A stretch of DNA of 48,810 nucleotides from Burkholderiales bacterium Ga0077543. Lineage in GTDB: Bacteria; Pseudomonadota; Gammaproteobacteria; Burkholderiales; Burkholderiaceae_C. Location of the stretch: NCBI GenBank assembly GCA_001464055.1, contig LNET01000108.1:1-48810 (forward strand). Reading direction: 5' to 3'. Position 1 is the first letter of the stretch. Each line of letters starts with the position of its first letter. The notes under the pieces are model-generated. The model ran no database searches, was not told where the DNA came from, and saw only the letters and a program-made list of their open reading frames with translations. This document shows, piece by piece, positions 7,957 through 16,071 of the stretch. Both the position numbers and the translations under genes were made by a program.

Positions 7957-10046
7957 GAAGACACGCCCGGGGGTTGGCTTGGCGAAGCGGCTGCTGACCG
8001 GGCAGCGCGAAGGGGCCGGTCATGCCGCTTCAACCAGGCCAGGAACTCGCCATACCACTGCCTGGAGTTGCGCGGCTTGAGCACCCAGTGGTTTTCGTCG
8101 GGGAACCAGAGCAGGCGCGCGTCGACACCACGCGCCTTCAGCGTGTTGTAGTAGGCCAGTCCGTTGCAGTCGGGCACGCGGAAGTCCTGCGCGCCGTGGA
8201 TCACGAGGGTGGGGGTGTCCATGTACCCCGCGAAGGCGTGCGGACTCTGGGCCATCACCCGGGGCATGTCCTCCCAGTATCGGGCGGCCAGATCCTTCGG
8301 GCGAACGGGGTAGGAATCGGCGCTGAAGGTGGCGATGCGGTCGAACACGCCGGCATGGCAGACATAGGCCCGATATCGGCCCGGCGGCACATGACCGTTC
8401 ATCCAGGCGACCAGGAAACCGCCGTAGCTGCCGCCGGTGGCGAACACGCGCTGGCGGTCGGCCCAGGGCTGGGCCAGCAGCCAGTCGGTGGCGGCTTCGA
8501 TGTCCTGCAACTCCAGTTCGCCCTGGCGTCCGGTCAGGCTGCGCTTGAACTCGAAACCGAAGCCGCTGGAGCCGTGGTAGTTCAACTGCGCCACCACATG
8601 GCCCTGGCTGGCCAGCACGTGGGCGTTCCAGCGGTACGAAAAGGTGTCGCCTGCTGCAGCATGCGGCCCGCCGTGGATGACGTGCAGCAGCGGGTGCTTG
8701 TGCCGGGGCTGGAAGCCGGGCGGGAAGGTCAGCCACATCTGCACGCTGTCGCCCAGCGCGCCCGCAAGCTGTACTTCCTTTACCGTGCCCAGCCTTGCCG
8801 GGGCCAGCGCCGCGTCGTTGAAGGCTTCCAGGCGAAGAGGCTCGGCCGCGCCATTGGTGCGCCGGGCATGCACACGGGCCGGGTGGGAATGGGAGTCGGC
8901 CACGGTGATCAACATGTTCCCGGCCAGATCGAAACCCTGGACCCAGCCACCTGGCACCAGCCTGTCGGTCGTGCCATCGGCCAGCCGATGACGCCACAGC
9001 GGGCAGCGGCCCCGGTCCTCGGCCGTGAACATCAGGCTCTCACCGTCGGCGGCCCAGTGCAAAGGGGCATTCACCTCGAAGTCCCACTTCGGCGCCCGCA
9101 CCGAGGCCGCCTTGAAAGGCTGGCCGCGTTGAACCACGGCCAGCTGGCCCGGGGCGCCATGGTGCAGTTCCACCTGGGCAGCGATCACGGCAACGCGTTC
9201 GCCATCAGGGCTGTAGCGCGGCGAACCGATGTCCCAGCCCGTCCTGCCGGCCAGCCGGGTGACGGCACGGGTTCGCAGGTTCATCTCCGACACCACCGTC
9301 GGCTGCCCCAGCACCTGAACCTCAGCCGGGTCGTGCTGGAAGGCGATGTGCTGCCCGCCCGGGTGCAAGTCAAAGAGCTCGTTGCCGCCGCCCTGGCGTG
9401 GCAGTTCGAGGCGGGTACCTTCGAACAGGTCGGTGACGCGGCCGCTGGCCAGGTCCAGCAGCATCAGGTGCAGCACCCTGCCTTGCGGCAGGTTGCGGTC
9501 CCAGTAGCGGTAGAAGGCTTCGCTGGTGGCGTAGCCGCTGTCCTTGCGCTCTTCGTGTGCTTTGTGCGCCTTCGCCTGAGCCGAAGCGCCCTTCACCCCA
9601 AGCCACACCCAGGCGGAAAACACGATCCCCCGGCCGTCGGGCAGCCACTTGAACGACTCGATGCCGGGCGCGAAGTCGCTTCGGCGCACTGCCTCGCCGC
9701 CAGCCGCGGGCAGGGTGTAGAGCTGCGGGGTCTTGTCCTTCTTGCCGCCTTGCTCGCGCCGGGCAACGAAAGCGATGGCGTCACCCCGGGGTGACCAGGC
9801 GGGCTGGCCGTCCTTGTCGCCGCAAGTGGTCAGGCGGCGTGGTTCAGCGCGATCGGTGGGCAACAACCAGAGCGCCGCGCTGCTGCGGTTGCCCTCCATG
9901 TCGTAGCTGGCCACCGAACAAACCGCGTGGCGGCCGTCGGGGGACAGACCCAATGCGCCCACCCGCTGAAGCCGCCACAGCGTATCGACGTCCAGGGGTG
10001 TGACAGCGGCTGAAGCCAGGCTTGCGGCGGGTGTGGTCTTGGGCAT
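7953..10046 (-). CDS. S9 family prolyl oligopeptidase-type peptidase
   Basis: This 697-residue protein has two parts. An N-terminal beta-propeller (about residues 15-420) has repeated SPDG/SPRGD/LPDGRG blades. A C-terminal alpha/beta-hydrolase has the nucleophile motif GGSYGG (Ser540), Asp621 in HGAQDFRVPD, and His653 in DENHW. This is the acylaminoacyl-peptidase/DPP-like layout, expected to cleave short peptides. No signal peptide is visible, so it is probably cytoplasmic. The ATG at 10044-10046 gives MPKTTPAASL; the much longer upstream reading frame has no homologous character. It starts 62 bp after hupE and overlaps gph by 4 bp. Confidence 0.9.
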   Translation of the reverse strand: MPKTTPAASLASAAVTPLDVDTLWRLQRVGALGLSPDGRHAVCSVASYDMEGNRSSAALWLLPTDRAEPRRLTTCGDKDGQPAWSPRGDAIAFVARREQGGKKDKTPQLYTLPAAGGEAVRRSDFAPGIESFKWLPDGRGIVFSAWVWLGVKGASAQAKAHKAHEERKDSGYATSEAFYRYWDRNLPQGRVLHLMLLDLASGRVTDLFEGTRLELPRQGGGNELFDLHPGGQHIAFQHDPAEVQVLGQPTVVSEMNLRTRAVTRLAGRTGWDIGSPRYSPDGERVAVIAAQVELHHGAPGQLAVVQRGQPFKAASVRAPKWDFEVNAPLHWAADGESLMFTAEDRGRCPLWRHRLADGTTDRLVPGGWVQGFDLAGNMLITVADSHSHPARVHARRTNGAAEPLRLEAFNDAALAPARLGTVKEVQLAGALGDSVQMWLTFPPGFQPRHKHPLLHVIHGGPHAAAGDTFSYRWNAHVLASQGHVVAQLNYHGSSGFGFEFKRSLTGRQGELELQDIEAATDWLLAQPWADRQRVFATGGSYGGFLVAWMNGHVPPGRYRAYVCHAGVFDRIATFSADSYPVRPKDLAARYWEDMPRVMAQSPHAFAGYMDTPTLVIHGAQDFRVPDCNGLAYYNTLKARGVDARLLWFPDENHWVLKPRNSRQWYGEFLAWLKRHDRPLRAARSAAASPSQPPGVSS

Positions 10047-10108
10047 GCCCCGTAGTGTCTTACGAGTCCGGGGCGTCACCGAACGCGCCGGGACAGAATG
10101 CCGACACC

Positions 10109-10765
10109 TCAGGCCAGCAGCGCAAGCCCGATCGAACCGGCGCCGGCTGCAGCCACGGCGGCCCCCAGCAGCCTGGCGCCCAGCCGCACGCGCGGCGCCC
10201 GCACACTGGAGGCACGGCGCACCATCAGGAAAACCGCCATCAACAAACCACACTGAACCGTCAGCAAACCCAGCAGATAGGCTGCGACGGGCGCTGCTTC
10301 GGCACCGATCACCGCTTCGCCATAGACCTGCCCGTGCAGAAAACCCCCAGCACCCGCCGCCATCAGCAGCACGGGCCCGAAGCCCAGCGATCGGCGCCGC
10401 CAGAGACACGCTGCCGCCGCCAGCAGGCTCGCACCGATCAAGAGTTCCAGCATCGGCAGCGCTGCACCGGGCAGGCGCAATGCCGTTCCAATCAGGCTGG
10501 CACCGGTGATCAAGGCCAGTGCCATGGCGCTCTGCCCGGTAGACGCCCGAGACAAGCCAAGCAGGGTGGCGGCAGCCAGCAGGAACAGCAGGTGGTCCAT
10601 GCCGATGACGGGGTGGGCCAGACCCGACAGCAGGCCTTGCATCGCGGTGACCGGCATGGCGCCATCGAGCGGGTGATGGGCCAGTGCGGCGCCTGTCGTC
10701 ACCACGCCTGCAGCCAGGACAGCGAAACTTCGGAAAGCCTTCACAGAGAGATCCGGGGTATTCAT
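10109..10765 (-). CDS. HupE/UreJ-family membrane protein, possible metal permease
   Basis: This 218-residue hydrophobic protein has a signal-like first segment ending ALAHHPLDG, then about six membrane spans. The GLAHPVIGMDHLLFLLA segment is the HupE/UreJ signature with conserved histidines. Family members accompany nickel or cobalt enzymes and act as metal permeases. The start overlaps the stop of the nitrile hydratase-type alpha gene by 4 bp (ATGA). A role in supplying cobalt to that enzyme is therefore the natural inference. Confidence 0.85.
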   Translation of the reverse strand: MNTPDLSVKAFRSFAVLAAGVVTTGAALAHHPLDGAMPVTAMQGLLSGLAHPVIGMDHLLFLLAAATLLGLSRASTGQSAMALALITGASLIGTALRLPGAALPMLELLIGASLLAAAACLWRRRSLGFGPVLLMAAGAGGFLHGQVYGEAVIGAEAAPVAAYLLGLLTVQCGLLMAVFLMVRRASSVRAPRVRLGARLLGAAVAAAGAGSIGLALLA

Positions 10766-11463
10766 TTCGACTCTGGCGAGAGGGCTTGCGCCACGCCAAT
10801 CATGCTGTCACGGGTGACCAGCCGGCTCAGCGCGTCTTCGTCCAGCAACTCGCTGCCCGGCGGCCGCATGGGCACCACCAGGAAACGCATGTCGGCCGTG
10901 CTGTCGTGCACGCAGATCGACGTCGAGGCCGGCAGTTGCAAGCCGAATTCCTGCAACACCCGGCCGGGTTCGCGAACCGTGCGCGCGCGGTAGGCCTTGC
11001 TGATGTACCAGGACGGCGGCTGGCCCAGGATCGAACGCGGATAGCACGAGCACAAGGTGCACACCACCACGTTGTGCAGCTCGGGCGTGTTTTCCACCAC
11101 CACGAGTTGCGCCTCGCCGACCTTGATGCCGAGTTCGGCAGCACCGTCCTTGCCATTGGCCAGCAGGCGTTGCTTGAAGGCGGGGTCGGCCCAGGCGCGA
11201 GCAACGATGCGCGCGCCCAGGTGCGTGCCAGGCGCTTCCAGCGCCTGGATGGCCAGGGGCACCTCGCCAGCAGACAGCAGGCCCTTGCGGATCAGCAGCG
11301 CCTGCAGCGCGTCGACCATCTGCTGGGCCAGCAGGTTGCCTGCCTCGTCTTCGACCACCAGCGATTCGCCTTCGTGGCTGGGCAAAGGGTGGTCATGACC
11401 GTGATCATGGTCGTGGTCGTGGTCGTGGTCGTGGTGACCCTGGGAGTGGGGCGTCGTGTTCAT
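10762..11463 (-). CDS. Cobalt-type nitrile hydratase alpha / thiocyanate hydrolase gamma-like subunit
   Basis: This 233-residue protein carries the metal site VCTLCSCYP with Cys135, Cys138, Ser139 and Cys140. Thr136 marks the cobalt type; iron enzymes have Ser there. The rest (SWYISKAYRARTVREPG, then LVTRDSMIGVA at the end) follows the nitrile hydratase alpha fold. Unusually, residues 6-30 are rich in His-Asp pairs, a likely metal-binding tail. Catalysis would be hydration of a nitrile, or of thiocyanate in the Scn branch. It overlaps both neighbours by 4 bp (ATGA). The partner subunits are split as in ScnB/ScnA/ScnC, so thiocyanate hydrolase is a serious alternative to nitrile hydratase. Confidence 0.88.
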   Translation of the reverse strand: MNTTPHSQGHHDHDHDHDHDHGHDHPLPSHEGESLVVEDEAGNLLAQQMVDALQALLIRKGLLSAGEVPLAIQALEAPGTHLGARIVARAWADPAFKQRLLANGKDGAAELGIKVGEAQLVVVENTPELHNVVVCTLCSCYPRSILGQPPSWYISKAYRARTVREPGRVLQEFGLQLPASTSICVHDSTADMRFLVVPMRPPGSELLDEDALSRLVTRDSMIGVAQALSPESK

Positions 11464-11777
11464 GTCGATGCGTCTTCAGCGGCCTTCAGCCAGTGCCCGT
11501 AGATCTCGATGCACAGCGTGTCGGCGGGATGGTGTTGCGGTTCGGGCCAGAGTTCGCTCATGCGGAACTGCACCCGGTAAAGCGGGACGACCGGGCCATT
11601 GGTATGCCCCAGGGACAGGTCTTCAGGGTTCAGGAAACAGCCGCAGAACTGCACCACGACACCGGTGTGTCCCAGGATGTAGTCGGGGGTTCGAACATGG
11701 CCCGGCTTGCGCAGGTCGAGCACGGTGACGCGCTCGCCCACGGCGAACGGCGCACCTGCGGTGACGGTGGTCGCCAT
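11460..11777 (-). CDS. Nitrile hydratase beta C-terminal-like / ScnA-like subunit
   Basis: This 105-residue protein (from MATTVTAGAPFAVGERVTVLD) matches the C-terminal barrel of nitrile hydratase beta subunits. Visible features are GHVRTPDYILGHTGVVVQFCG and LYRVQFRMSELWPE. That domain contacts the alpha subunit's active site. The start at 11775-11777 lies 4 bp after the upstream stop; an earlier in-frame start at 11792 overlaps it. The stop overlaps the alpha-type gene start (ATGA). In ordinary nitrile hydratases this domain is fused to the N-terminal beta part; here it is a separate gene, as ScnA is in thiocyanate hydrolase. Confidence 0.85.
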   Translation of the reverse strand: MATTVTAGAPFAVGERVTVLDLRKPGHVRTPDYILGHTGVVVQFCGCFLNPEDLSLGHTNGPVVPLYRVQFRMSELWPEPQHHPADTLCIEIYGHWLKAAEDAST

Positions 11778-11781
11778 GGGC

Positions 11782-12105
11782 TCAGCCCTCACGACAGGGC
11801 GGCGCCCAGTGGCGCTGCACCTCGGCCAGTTCGGCTTCGAACTCTGCCCGCGTGAGCAGGCCCTTCTTTTCGAGCGTGTCGATCATGGCTTCGAGCCTGC
11901 GGCGATAGAACGAGTAGGCCTGGTACTTGTCCAGCCCGAAGCTTTCGAAACCCAGGCGGATCTCGTCGAGCGAGACCAGCCTCCTGGCGCCATCGCCCAG
12001 CAGATTGCGGATGGCCTCGGACTGCTTTTCCCAGTGCTGGAAGGGCAGTTCCGTCTTCGGGATCGGGCCGGCCGGGTGGCCGCCGATGTCGTGATAACCA
12101 CTCAT
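11782..12105 (-). CDS. Nitrile hydratase beta N-terminal-like / ScnB-like subunit
   Basis: This 107-residue protein starts MSGYHDIGGHPAGPIPKTE, the characteristic N-terminus of nitrile hydratase beta (compare the general form MNGIHDxGG). A helical region follows (HWEKQSEAIRNLLGD, then SFYRRRLEAMIDTLEKKGLL) that wraps the alpha subunit in known structures. It is the first enzyme gene of the operon, 18 bp after the binding-protein gene, with a GAAAGAGG-type ribosome site. It is shorter than the roughly 157-residue ScnB of Thiobacillus thioparus. Confidence 0.83.
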   Translation of the reverse strand: MSGYHDIGGHPAGPIPKTELPFQHWEKQSEAIRNLLGDGARRLVSLDEIRLGFESFGLDKYQAYSFYRRRLEAMIDTLEKKGLLTRAEFEAELAEVQRHWAPPCREG

Positions 12106-12123
12106 GGTTGCGCCTCTTTCCGG

Positions 12124-13116
12124 TCAGGCCAGGTCCGATGCCTTGAGCAGCACCGTGCGAACGTCGATGCGTTCCTTCAGCACGCCTTCCTTCTGGAACA
12201 CGTCCACCAGCGCCTGGTAGGAAGCGACATCGGTGTCGTTCAGTTCGTTCCAGGCCCGCAGATAGGGTTGGGCGATGTTGCGCACGTTGTCGCCCTTGAT
12301 GGCCGTGTACTTGGCGAAGTAGGGGCGCACGCGCTCGAACTCTGTGTTGGCGATGCGGGTGGCGTCGTCGAGCACCGCCACGAGCTTGCGCGCCACTTTC
12401 GGGCGTTCCTTGATGAACTTGGTGGTCAGGACCGAAACACCTGAATAAAACGGGTCGGCGATGACCGCCGCGCAGGGGTTGACCATGGCGCGCGTGGCCT
12501 CGCCCGATGCCACGGCGATGGAACCCACGGGTTCCAGCGATAGCGTGGCGTCGACGTTGCCCGCCACCACCGCCTGCACCTGCAGGCCCACGGCCATTTC
12601 CTGCAGGCGCACGTCCTTGTCGGGGTCCAGGCCGCTGGCGCGCAGCATGTGGCGCGAAATGGTGCGCCACTGGATGCCCGGCAGATGTCCCATCGACTTG
12701 CCGCGCAGGTCCTTGAAGCTCTTGATCGTCGAGCCGTTCTTGACGATCAATCCGTCGTTGATGCGGTTCACCTTGATGCCGCCACCCTGCAGGCCGAACA
12801 CCTTGAAGCTGCCCGGGTAGCGGGCCTCTGCAATCATCGTGATGCCTGCAGCCGCACCCGGAGCGCCCGCGTCGGACTGATTGGCCACGAGGGAATCGAT
12901 GATCTGGTTCGGGTTCTGGAACTGCACCAGTTCGACGTCGAGCCCGGCGCGTTCGAACAGTCGGTCCTGAACCGCAACATACAGTGCCGTGGTCTGCATG
13001 ATTGGCAACCAGGACAGCTTGACCTTGTCGCGCTGCTGCGCGTGCACCCAGGGTGCAGACAAGGCGGCAGACAGCGCCGCTGCGGATTTCAGGACATGAC
13101 GGCGGTGCAGGCTCAT
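12124..13116 (-). CDS. NitT/TauT-type ABC transporter substrate-binding protein
   Basis: This 330-residue secreted binding protein belongs to the NrtA/SsuA/ThiY-like group. The signal peptide MSLHRRHVLKSAAALSAALS has a twin-arginine-like start and ends near WVHAQQ. The mature chain has KLSWLPIMQTTALYVAVQDRLFERAGLDVEL, typical of the family fold. It is encoded directly after its permease (40 bp) and before the nitrile hydratase-type subunits. The ligand is therefore plausibly the enzyme's substrate (a nitrile, thiocyanate or a related small anion), but the sequence does not prove this. Confidence 0.88.
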   Translation of the reverse strand: MSLHRRHVLKSAAALSAALSAPWVHAQQRDKVKLSWLPIMQTTALYVAVQDRLFERAGLDVELVQFQNPNQIIDSLVANQSDAGAPGAAAGITMIAEARYPGSFKVFGLQGGGIKVNRINDGLIVKNGSTIKSFKDLRGKSMGHLPGIQWRTISRHMLRASGLDPDKDVRLQEMAVGLQVQAVVAGNVDATLSLEPVGSIAVASGEATRAMVNPCAAVIADPFYSGVSVLTTKFIKERPKVARKLVAVLDDATRIANTEFERVRPYFAKYTAIKGDNVRNIAQPYLRAWNELNDTDVASYQALVDVFQKEGVLKERIDVRTVLLKASDLA

Positions 13117-13156
13117 GCAAGGCTCCTAGGCAATGGGAGGAGGGGCGGGCCGGACA

Positions 13157-13921
13157 TCATTTGCCGGACCAGTAAACCAAGCGGCGCTCGAGCCACAGGA
13201 AAATGACGTTCAGGCCATAACCCAGGCAACCCGTGGCGATGATCGATGCGTACATCTGCCGCAGGTCGAAGATCTGCTGCGCGTCGATGATGCGGCGGCC
13301 CATGCCGTTGGCCGAGCCGATGAACATCTCGGCCACGATGATCACCACGAGTGCGTACGACACGCCCAGACGCAGCCCGACGCAGGTCTGCGGCAGCGAC
13401 TCGAAGAACATCACGTCGCGGAAGATGCGGCCGCGCGAGGCGCCCATCACGCGCGCCGCCAGGATGCGCGTGGGTCGCGCGTTCATCACGCCATAAGCCA
13501 CGTTGAAGACGATCACGAGCCAGGCCGAGAACGCGGCCACTCCGACCTTCGACTCCTCGCCGATGCCAAAGATCAGCAGGAACAGCGGGAACATGGCGGT
13601 GGCCGGGGTCGATCGGAAGAAGTCGATGGCGAACTCGAAAGCGCGATAGATGCGCACGTCAGAGCCGAGCACGATGCCGACCGGCACCCCCAGCACGGCG
13701 GCCACGGCGAAGGCGGCCAGCGTGCGATTCAGCGTGCCCATGAAGTCGCCGACGATCGAACCGTCGGCGATCGAGCCCCACAGCGCTGCCAGAGTCGACA
13801 CCGGGTCGGGCAAGAGCTTCGGGCTGATCCATTCGCCTGCAGCCGCCACCCACCACAGCGCGAACAGCAACAGGGGGCCGACCCAGAAAGGATGCTTCAG
13901 CACGGCCTGCAAGCGGCTCAT
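13157..13921 (-). CDS. NitT/TauT-type ABC transporter permease
   Basis: This 254-residue inner-membrane permease has about six membrane spans. The cytoplasmic EAA-type loop contains GASRGRIFRDVMFFESLPQ, which docks the ATPase. The segment FFRSTPATAMFPLFLLIFGIGEESK is typical of SsuC/TauC/NrtB proteins. Its start codon overlaps the stop of the ATPase gene by 4 bp (ATGA). It would form the channel for the binding protein encoded next. Confidence 0.9.
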   Translation of the reverse strand: MSRLQAVLKHPFWVGPLLLFALWWVAAAGEWISPKLLPDPVSTLAALWGSIADGSIVGDFMGTLNRTLAAFAVAAVLGVPVGIVLGSDVRIYRAFEFAIDFFRSTPATAMFPLFLLIFGIGEESKVGVAAFSAWLVIVFNVAYGVMNARPTRILAARVMGASRGRIFRDVMFFESLPQTCVGLRLGVSYALVVIIVAEMFIGSANGMGRRIIDAQQIFDLRQMYASIIATGCLGYGLNVIFLWLERRLVYWSGK

Positions 13922-14712
13922 CGGCGCACCTCGCGCTGAAAGATCGCCAGGCTGCTGGCCTTGCAGGCAATGAAGGCCGGGTCGGACAGGGTGGCGTCGG
14001 TGCGCGGGCGCGATGCTGTGACGTCGACGATGTCGGCCACGGCGGTGGGGCGCTTGGTCAGCAGCAGCACGTGGTCGGCCAGGTAGACCGCTTCCTCCAG
14101 GTCGTGCGACACCAACAGCATCGTCACGCCGGTCTGCTGGAACACGGTCTGCAGCTTTTCCCGGATGAAGAGCGTCATCTCGTAGTCGAGCGCCGAGAAC
14201 GGCTCGTCGAGGAACATCACTTCCGGCTTGGGCGCCAATGCGCGCAGGATCGACACCAGTTGCTGCTGGCCGCCCGACAGGTCTGAGGGCCGGCTGCGCA
14301 GGTCGAAGCCCACTTCGAACTGCGCAATCAGTTCGTCGACCCGGCGCTGTCGCTCGGCCGGCGCCATGCCGCGCACCTTCAGCGGGTAGTCGATGTTGTC
14401 GCGTGCGCTCATCCAGGGGAACAGCGCGTCGCGATAGTTCTGGAAGACATAGCCGATGGTCACGTCCTTGACGGCGCGCCCGTCGAACAGGATCTCCCCC
14501 CCATCGATGGGAATCAGACCGGAGATCAGGTTGATCAGTGTCGACTTGCCGCAGCCATTCGGTCCGAACACCGAGATGAAGCGACCGCTTGGGATATCGA
14601 GGTCCAGCCCGTCGTAGAGCGTCGCACCGCCGAAGGTCTTCTTCAGGCCACGGATGGTGATCGCCGGGCGCTTGCCGGCGTCAAAGTTGCGTCTGACGGA
14701 TGTCGTGGTCAT
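13918..14712 (-). CDS. NitT/TauT-type ABC transporter ATPase
   Basis: This 264-residue ABC ATPase has Walker A GPNGCGKST, Q-loop VFQNYRDALFPW, signature DLSGGQQQL, Walker B VMFLDEPFSALD and the H-loop VSHDLEEAVYLAD. The pattern resembles SsuB/TauB/NrtD importers of nitrate, sulfonates, taurine and similar anions. It is the first gene of the operon ending in hupE, so its promoter should lie in 14713-14847. Confidence 0.93.
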   Translation of the reverse strand: MTTTSVRRNFDAGKRPAITIRGLKKTFGGATLYDGLDLDIPSGRFISVFGPNGCGKSTLINLISGLIPIDGGEILFDGRAVKDVTIGYVFQNYRDALFPWMSARDNIDYPLKVRGMAPAERQRRVDELIAQFEVGFDLRSRPSDLSGGQQQLVSILRALAPKPEVMFLDEPFSALDYEMTLFIREKLQTVFQQTGVTMLLVSHDLEEAVYLADHVLLLTKRPTAVADIVDVTASRPRTDATLSDPAFIACKASSLAIFQREVRR

Positions 14713-14847
14713 TCGTTCCGAGGCTGCGATCCGGGTGCATGGTCGAGAACACCGTGCATCGAGTCACCGTTATGGTGCACCGGGCGGTATACAAGTTGGC
14801 TTTCACCAAAAGTACGCAAGCCTCATGCCATCGCGGCGGCGGCGCGC
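14713..14847 (-). promoter_or_regulatory. Intergenic region expected to hold the promoter of the transporter/hydratase operon
   Basis: This 135-bp gap is the only non-coding DNA upstream of the seven-gene minus-strand operon. It contains GTATAC within TTGTATAC (minus strand) and a short palindrome TTGG-6-CCAA. No convincing -35/-10 pair stands out, and there is no THI-box or other recognisable riboswitch core. A promoter here is expected from gene order, not proven by sequence. Confidence 0.3.
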
Positions 14848-15945
14848 TCAGCCGATGCTCTCGACCTGCCTGCTCTGTTGGTAGGCGCTTCCGAATCGGT
14901 TGGCCAGGAACGCCGGCAAAGCCACCTGTTCCTGGCGGATGAAGCCCTGTTGCGGCAAGGCGCCTTCGCGGAACAGGTCGACGGCGGCGCAGATGCCGGC
15001 GGCGGTAGTGATCTGGATCGCAGACAAGGGGTTGGCCTCGCTGCGATCAGCGAAGATCTTCCGGGCAAACACCTCCTGCACCAGCGAGCCGCCCTTCATG
15101 CCGCTGACGGTGACGAAGACAAGCACCACGTCCTGCATCGTGCTGGGGATGCTCTTGCGCATGATGGCCTTGAGCGTCTCGGGGTCCTGGTTCAGCTGCA
15201 GTTCTTCCAGCAGCATCTTCATCAGCGACTGGTGGCCGGGGTAACGCACGCTCTTGTAGTCCAGGCTCTGCACCCGGCCCCGCAGGGTTTCGGTCAGCGT
15301 GCCCAGGCCACCGCTGGTGTTGAAGGCTTCGTACTCGGTGCCGTCCAGGCTGAAGTGCTCCAGACCCTCGAGCGGCAGTACTTCGATGTTGCGACCCTCT
15401 CGGATCGCCTCGCAAGGGTGGCAATACTCGTTGATCAGGCCGTCCACGGACCAGGTCAGGTTGTATTTCAAGGCGTTGGTAGGAAACGCAGGCAGCGCAC
15501 CCACGCGCATCTTCACTTCCTGAAGCGTGTCGAACTTCAGCGCCAGATGGTGCGCGACGATGCCGATGAAACCTGGCGCCAGCCCGCACTGCGGCATGAA
15601 CGCCGTTGAGGCACCTTCGGCCAGTTTCTGGATCGCCCGCGTGGCGGCCACGTCCTCGGTCAGGTCGAAGTAATGGCAGCGGGCCTCGCGCGCCGCTGTG
15701 GCGGCCAGCGTGGCCAGGTGATAGGGCAAGGCGTTGATCACGGCGTCCTGCCCGCGCAGCACCTCCAGCAGGGTGGCGGCCTCGCTGGTATCGGCCACCC
15801 GGGTGCCCACCCGTGTACCGGCAATGATCTTGGCCAGCGCTTCGGCGCTGCGGTCAACGACGGTGACGTCGTAATCACCACTGTCGCCCAGCAGGCGGGC
15901 GATGGTGTTGCCGATGTGGCCGGCGCCCAGCAGGGTGATGCGCAT
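14848..15945 (-). CDS. Saccharopine dehydrogenase-family oxidoreductase
   Basis: This 365-residue NAD(P)-dependent enzyme begins with a Rossmann motif, MRITLLGAGHIGNTIARLLG. The mid-region has LTWSVDGLINEYCHPCEAIREG, which resembles L-lysine dehydrogenase-type members of the family. The length fits those single-domain enzymes and not long bifunctional saccharopine reductases. Likely chemistry is oxidation or reduction at an amino-acid carbon-nitrogen bond; the exact substrate is open. The gene stands alone on the minus strand. Confidence 0.8.
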   Translation of the reverse strand: MRITLLGAGHIGNTIARLLGDSGDYDVTVVDRSAEALAKIIAGTRVGTRVADTSEAATLLEVLRGQDAVINALPYHLATLAATAAREARCHYFDLTEDVAATRAIQKLAEGASTAFMPQCGLAPGFIGIVAHHLALKFDTLQEVKMRVGALPAFPTNALKYNLTWSVDGLINEYCHPCEAIREGRNIEVLPLEGLEHFSLDGTEYEAFNTSGGLGTLTETLRGRVQSLDYKSVRYPGHQSLMKMLLEELQLNQDPETLKAIMRKSIPSTMQDVVLVFVTVSGMKGGSLVQEVFARKIFADRSEANPLSAIQITTAAGICAAVDLFREGALPQQGFIRQEQVALPAFLANRFGSAYQQSRQVESIG

Positions 15946-16071
15946 GGTCAGACTCCCAGATTGCGATTGAACAGCCTGGAAGTCTAGGAAGGCTCGCCGA
16001 CGAAAGAAAGCATGATTCCGTCGAAGTCGCGCGAAACTTCGACGTTTCGTCAGGCGCTTCTTGTCAGATCG

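Noticed and set aside
10047..10799. N-terminal extension of the S9 peptidase frame.
   Set aside because: It overlaps the HupE-like gene and lacks family character; MPKTTPAASL at 10046 is the sensible start.
14713..14847. Thiamine riboswitch upstream of the NitT/ThiY-like transporter.
   Set aside because: The conserved THI-box core sequences are not visible in the gap.
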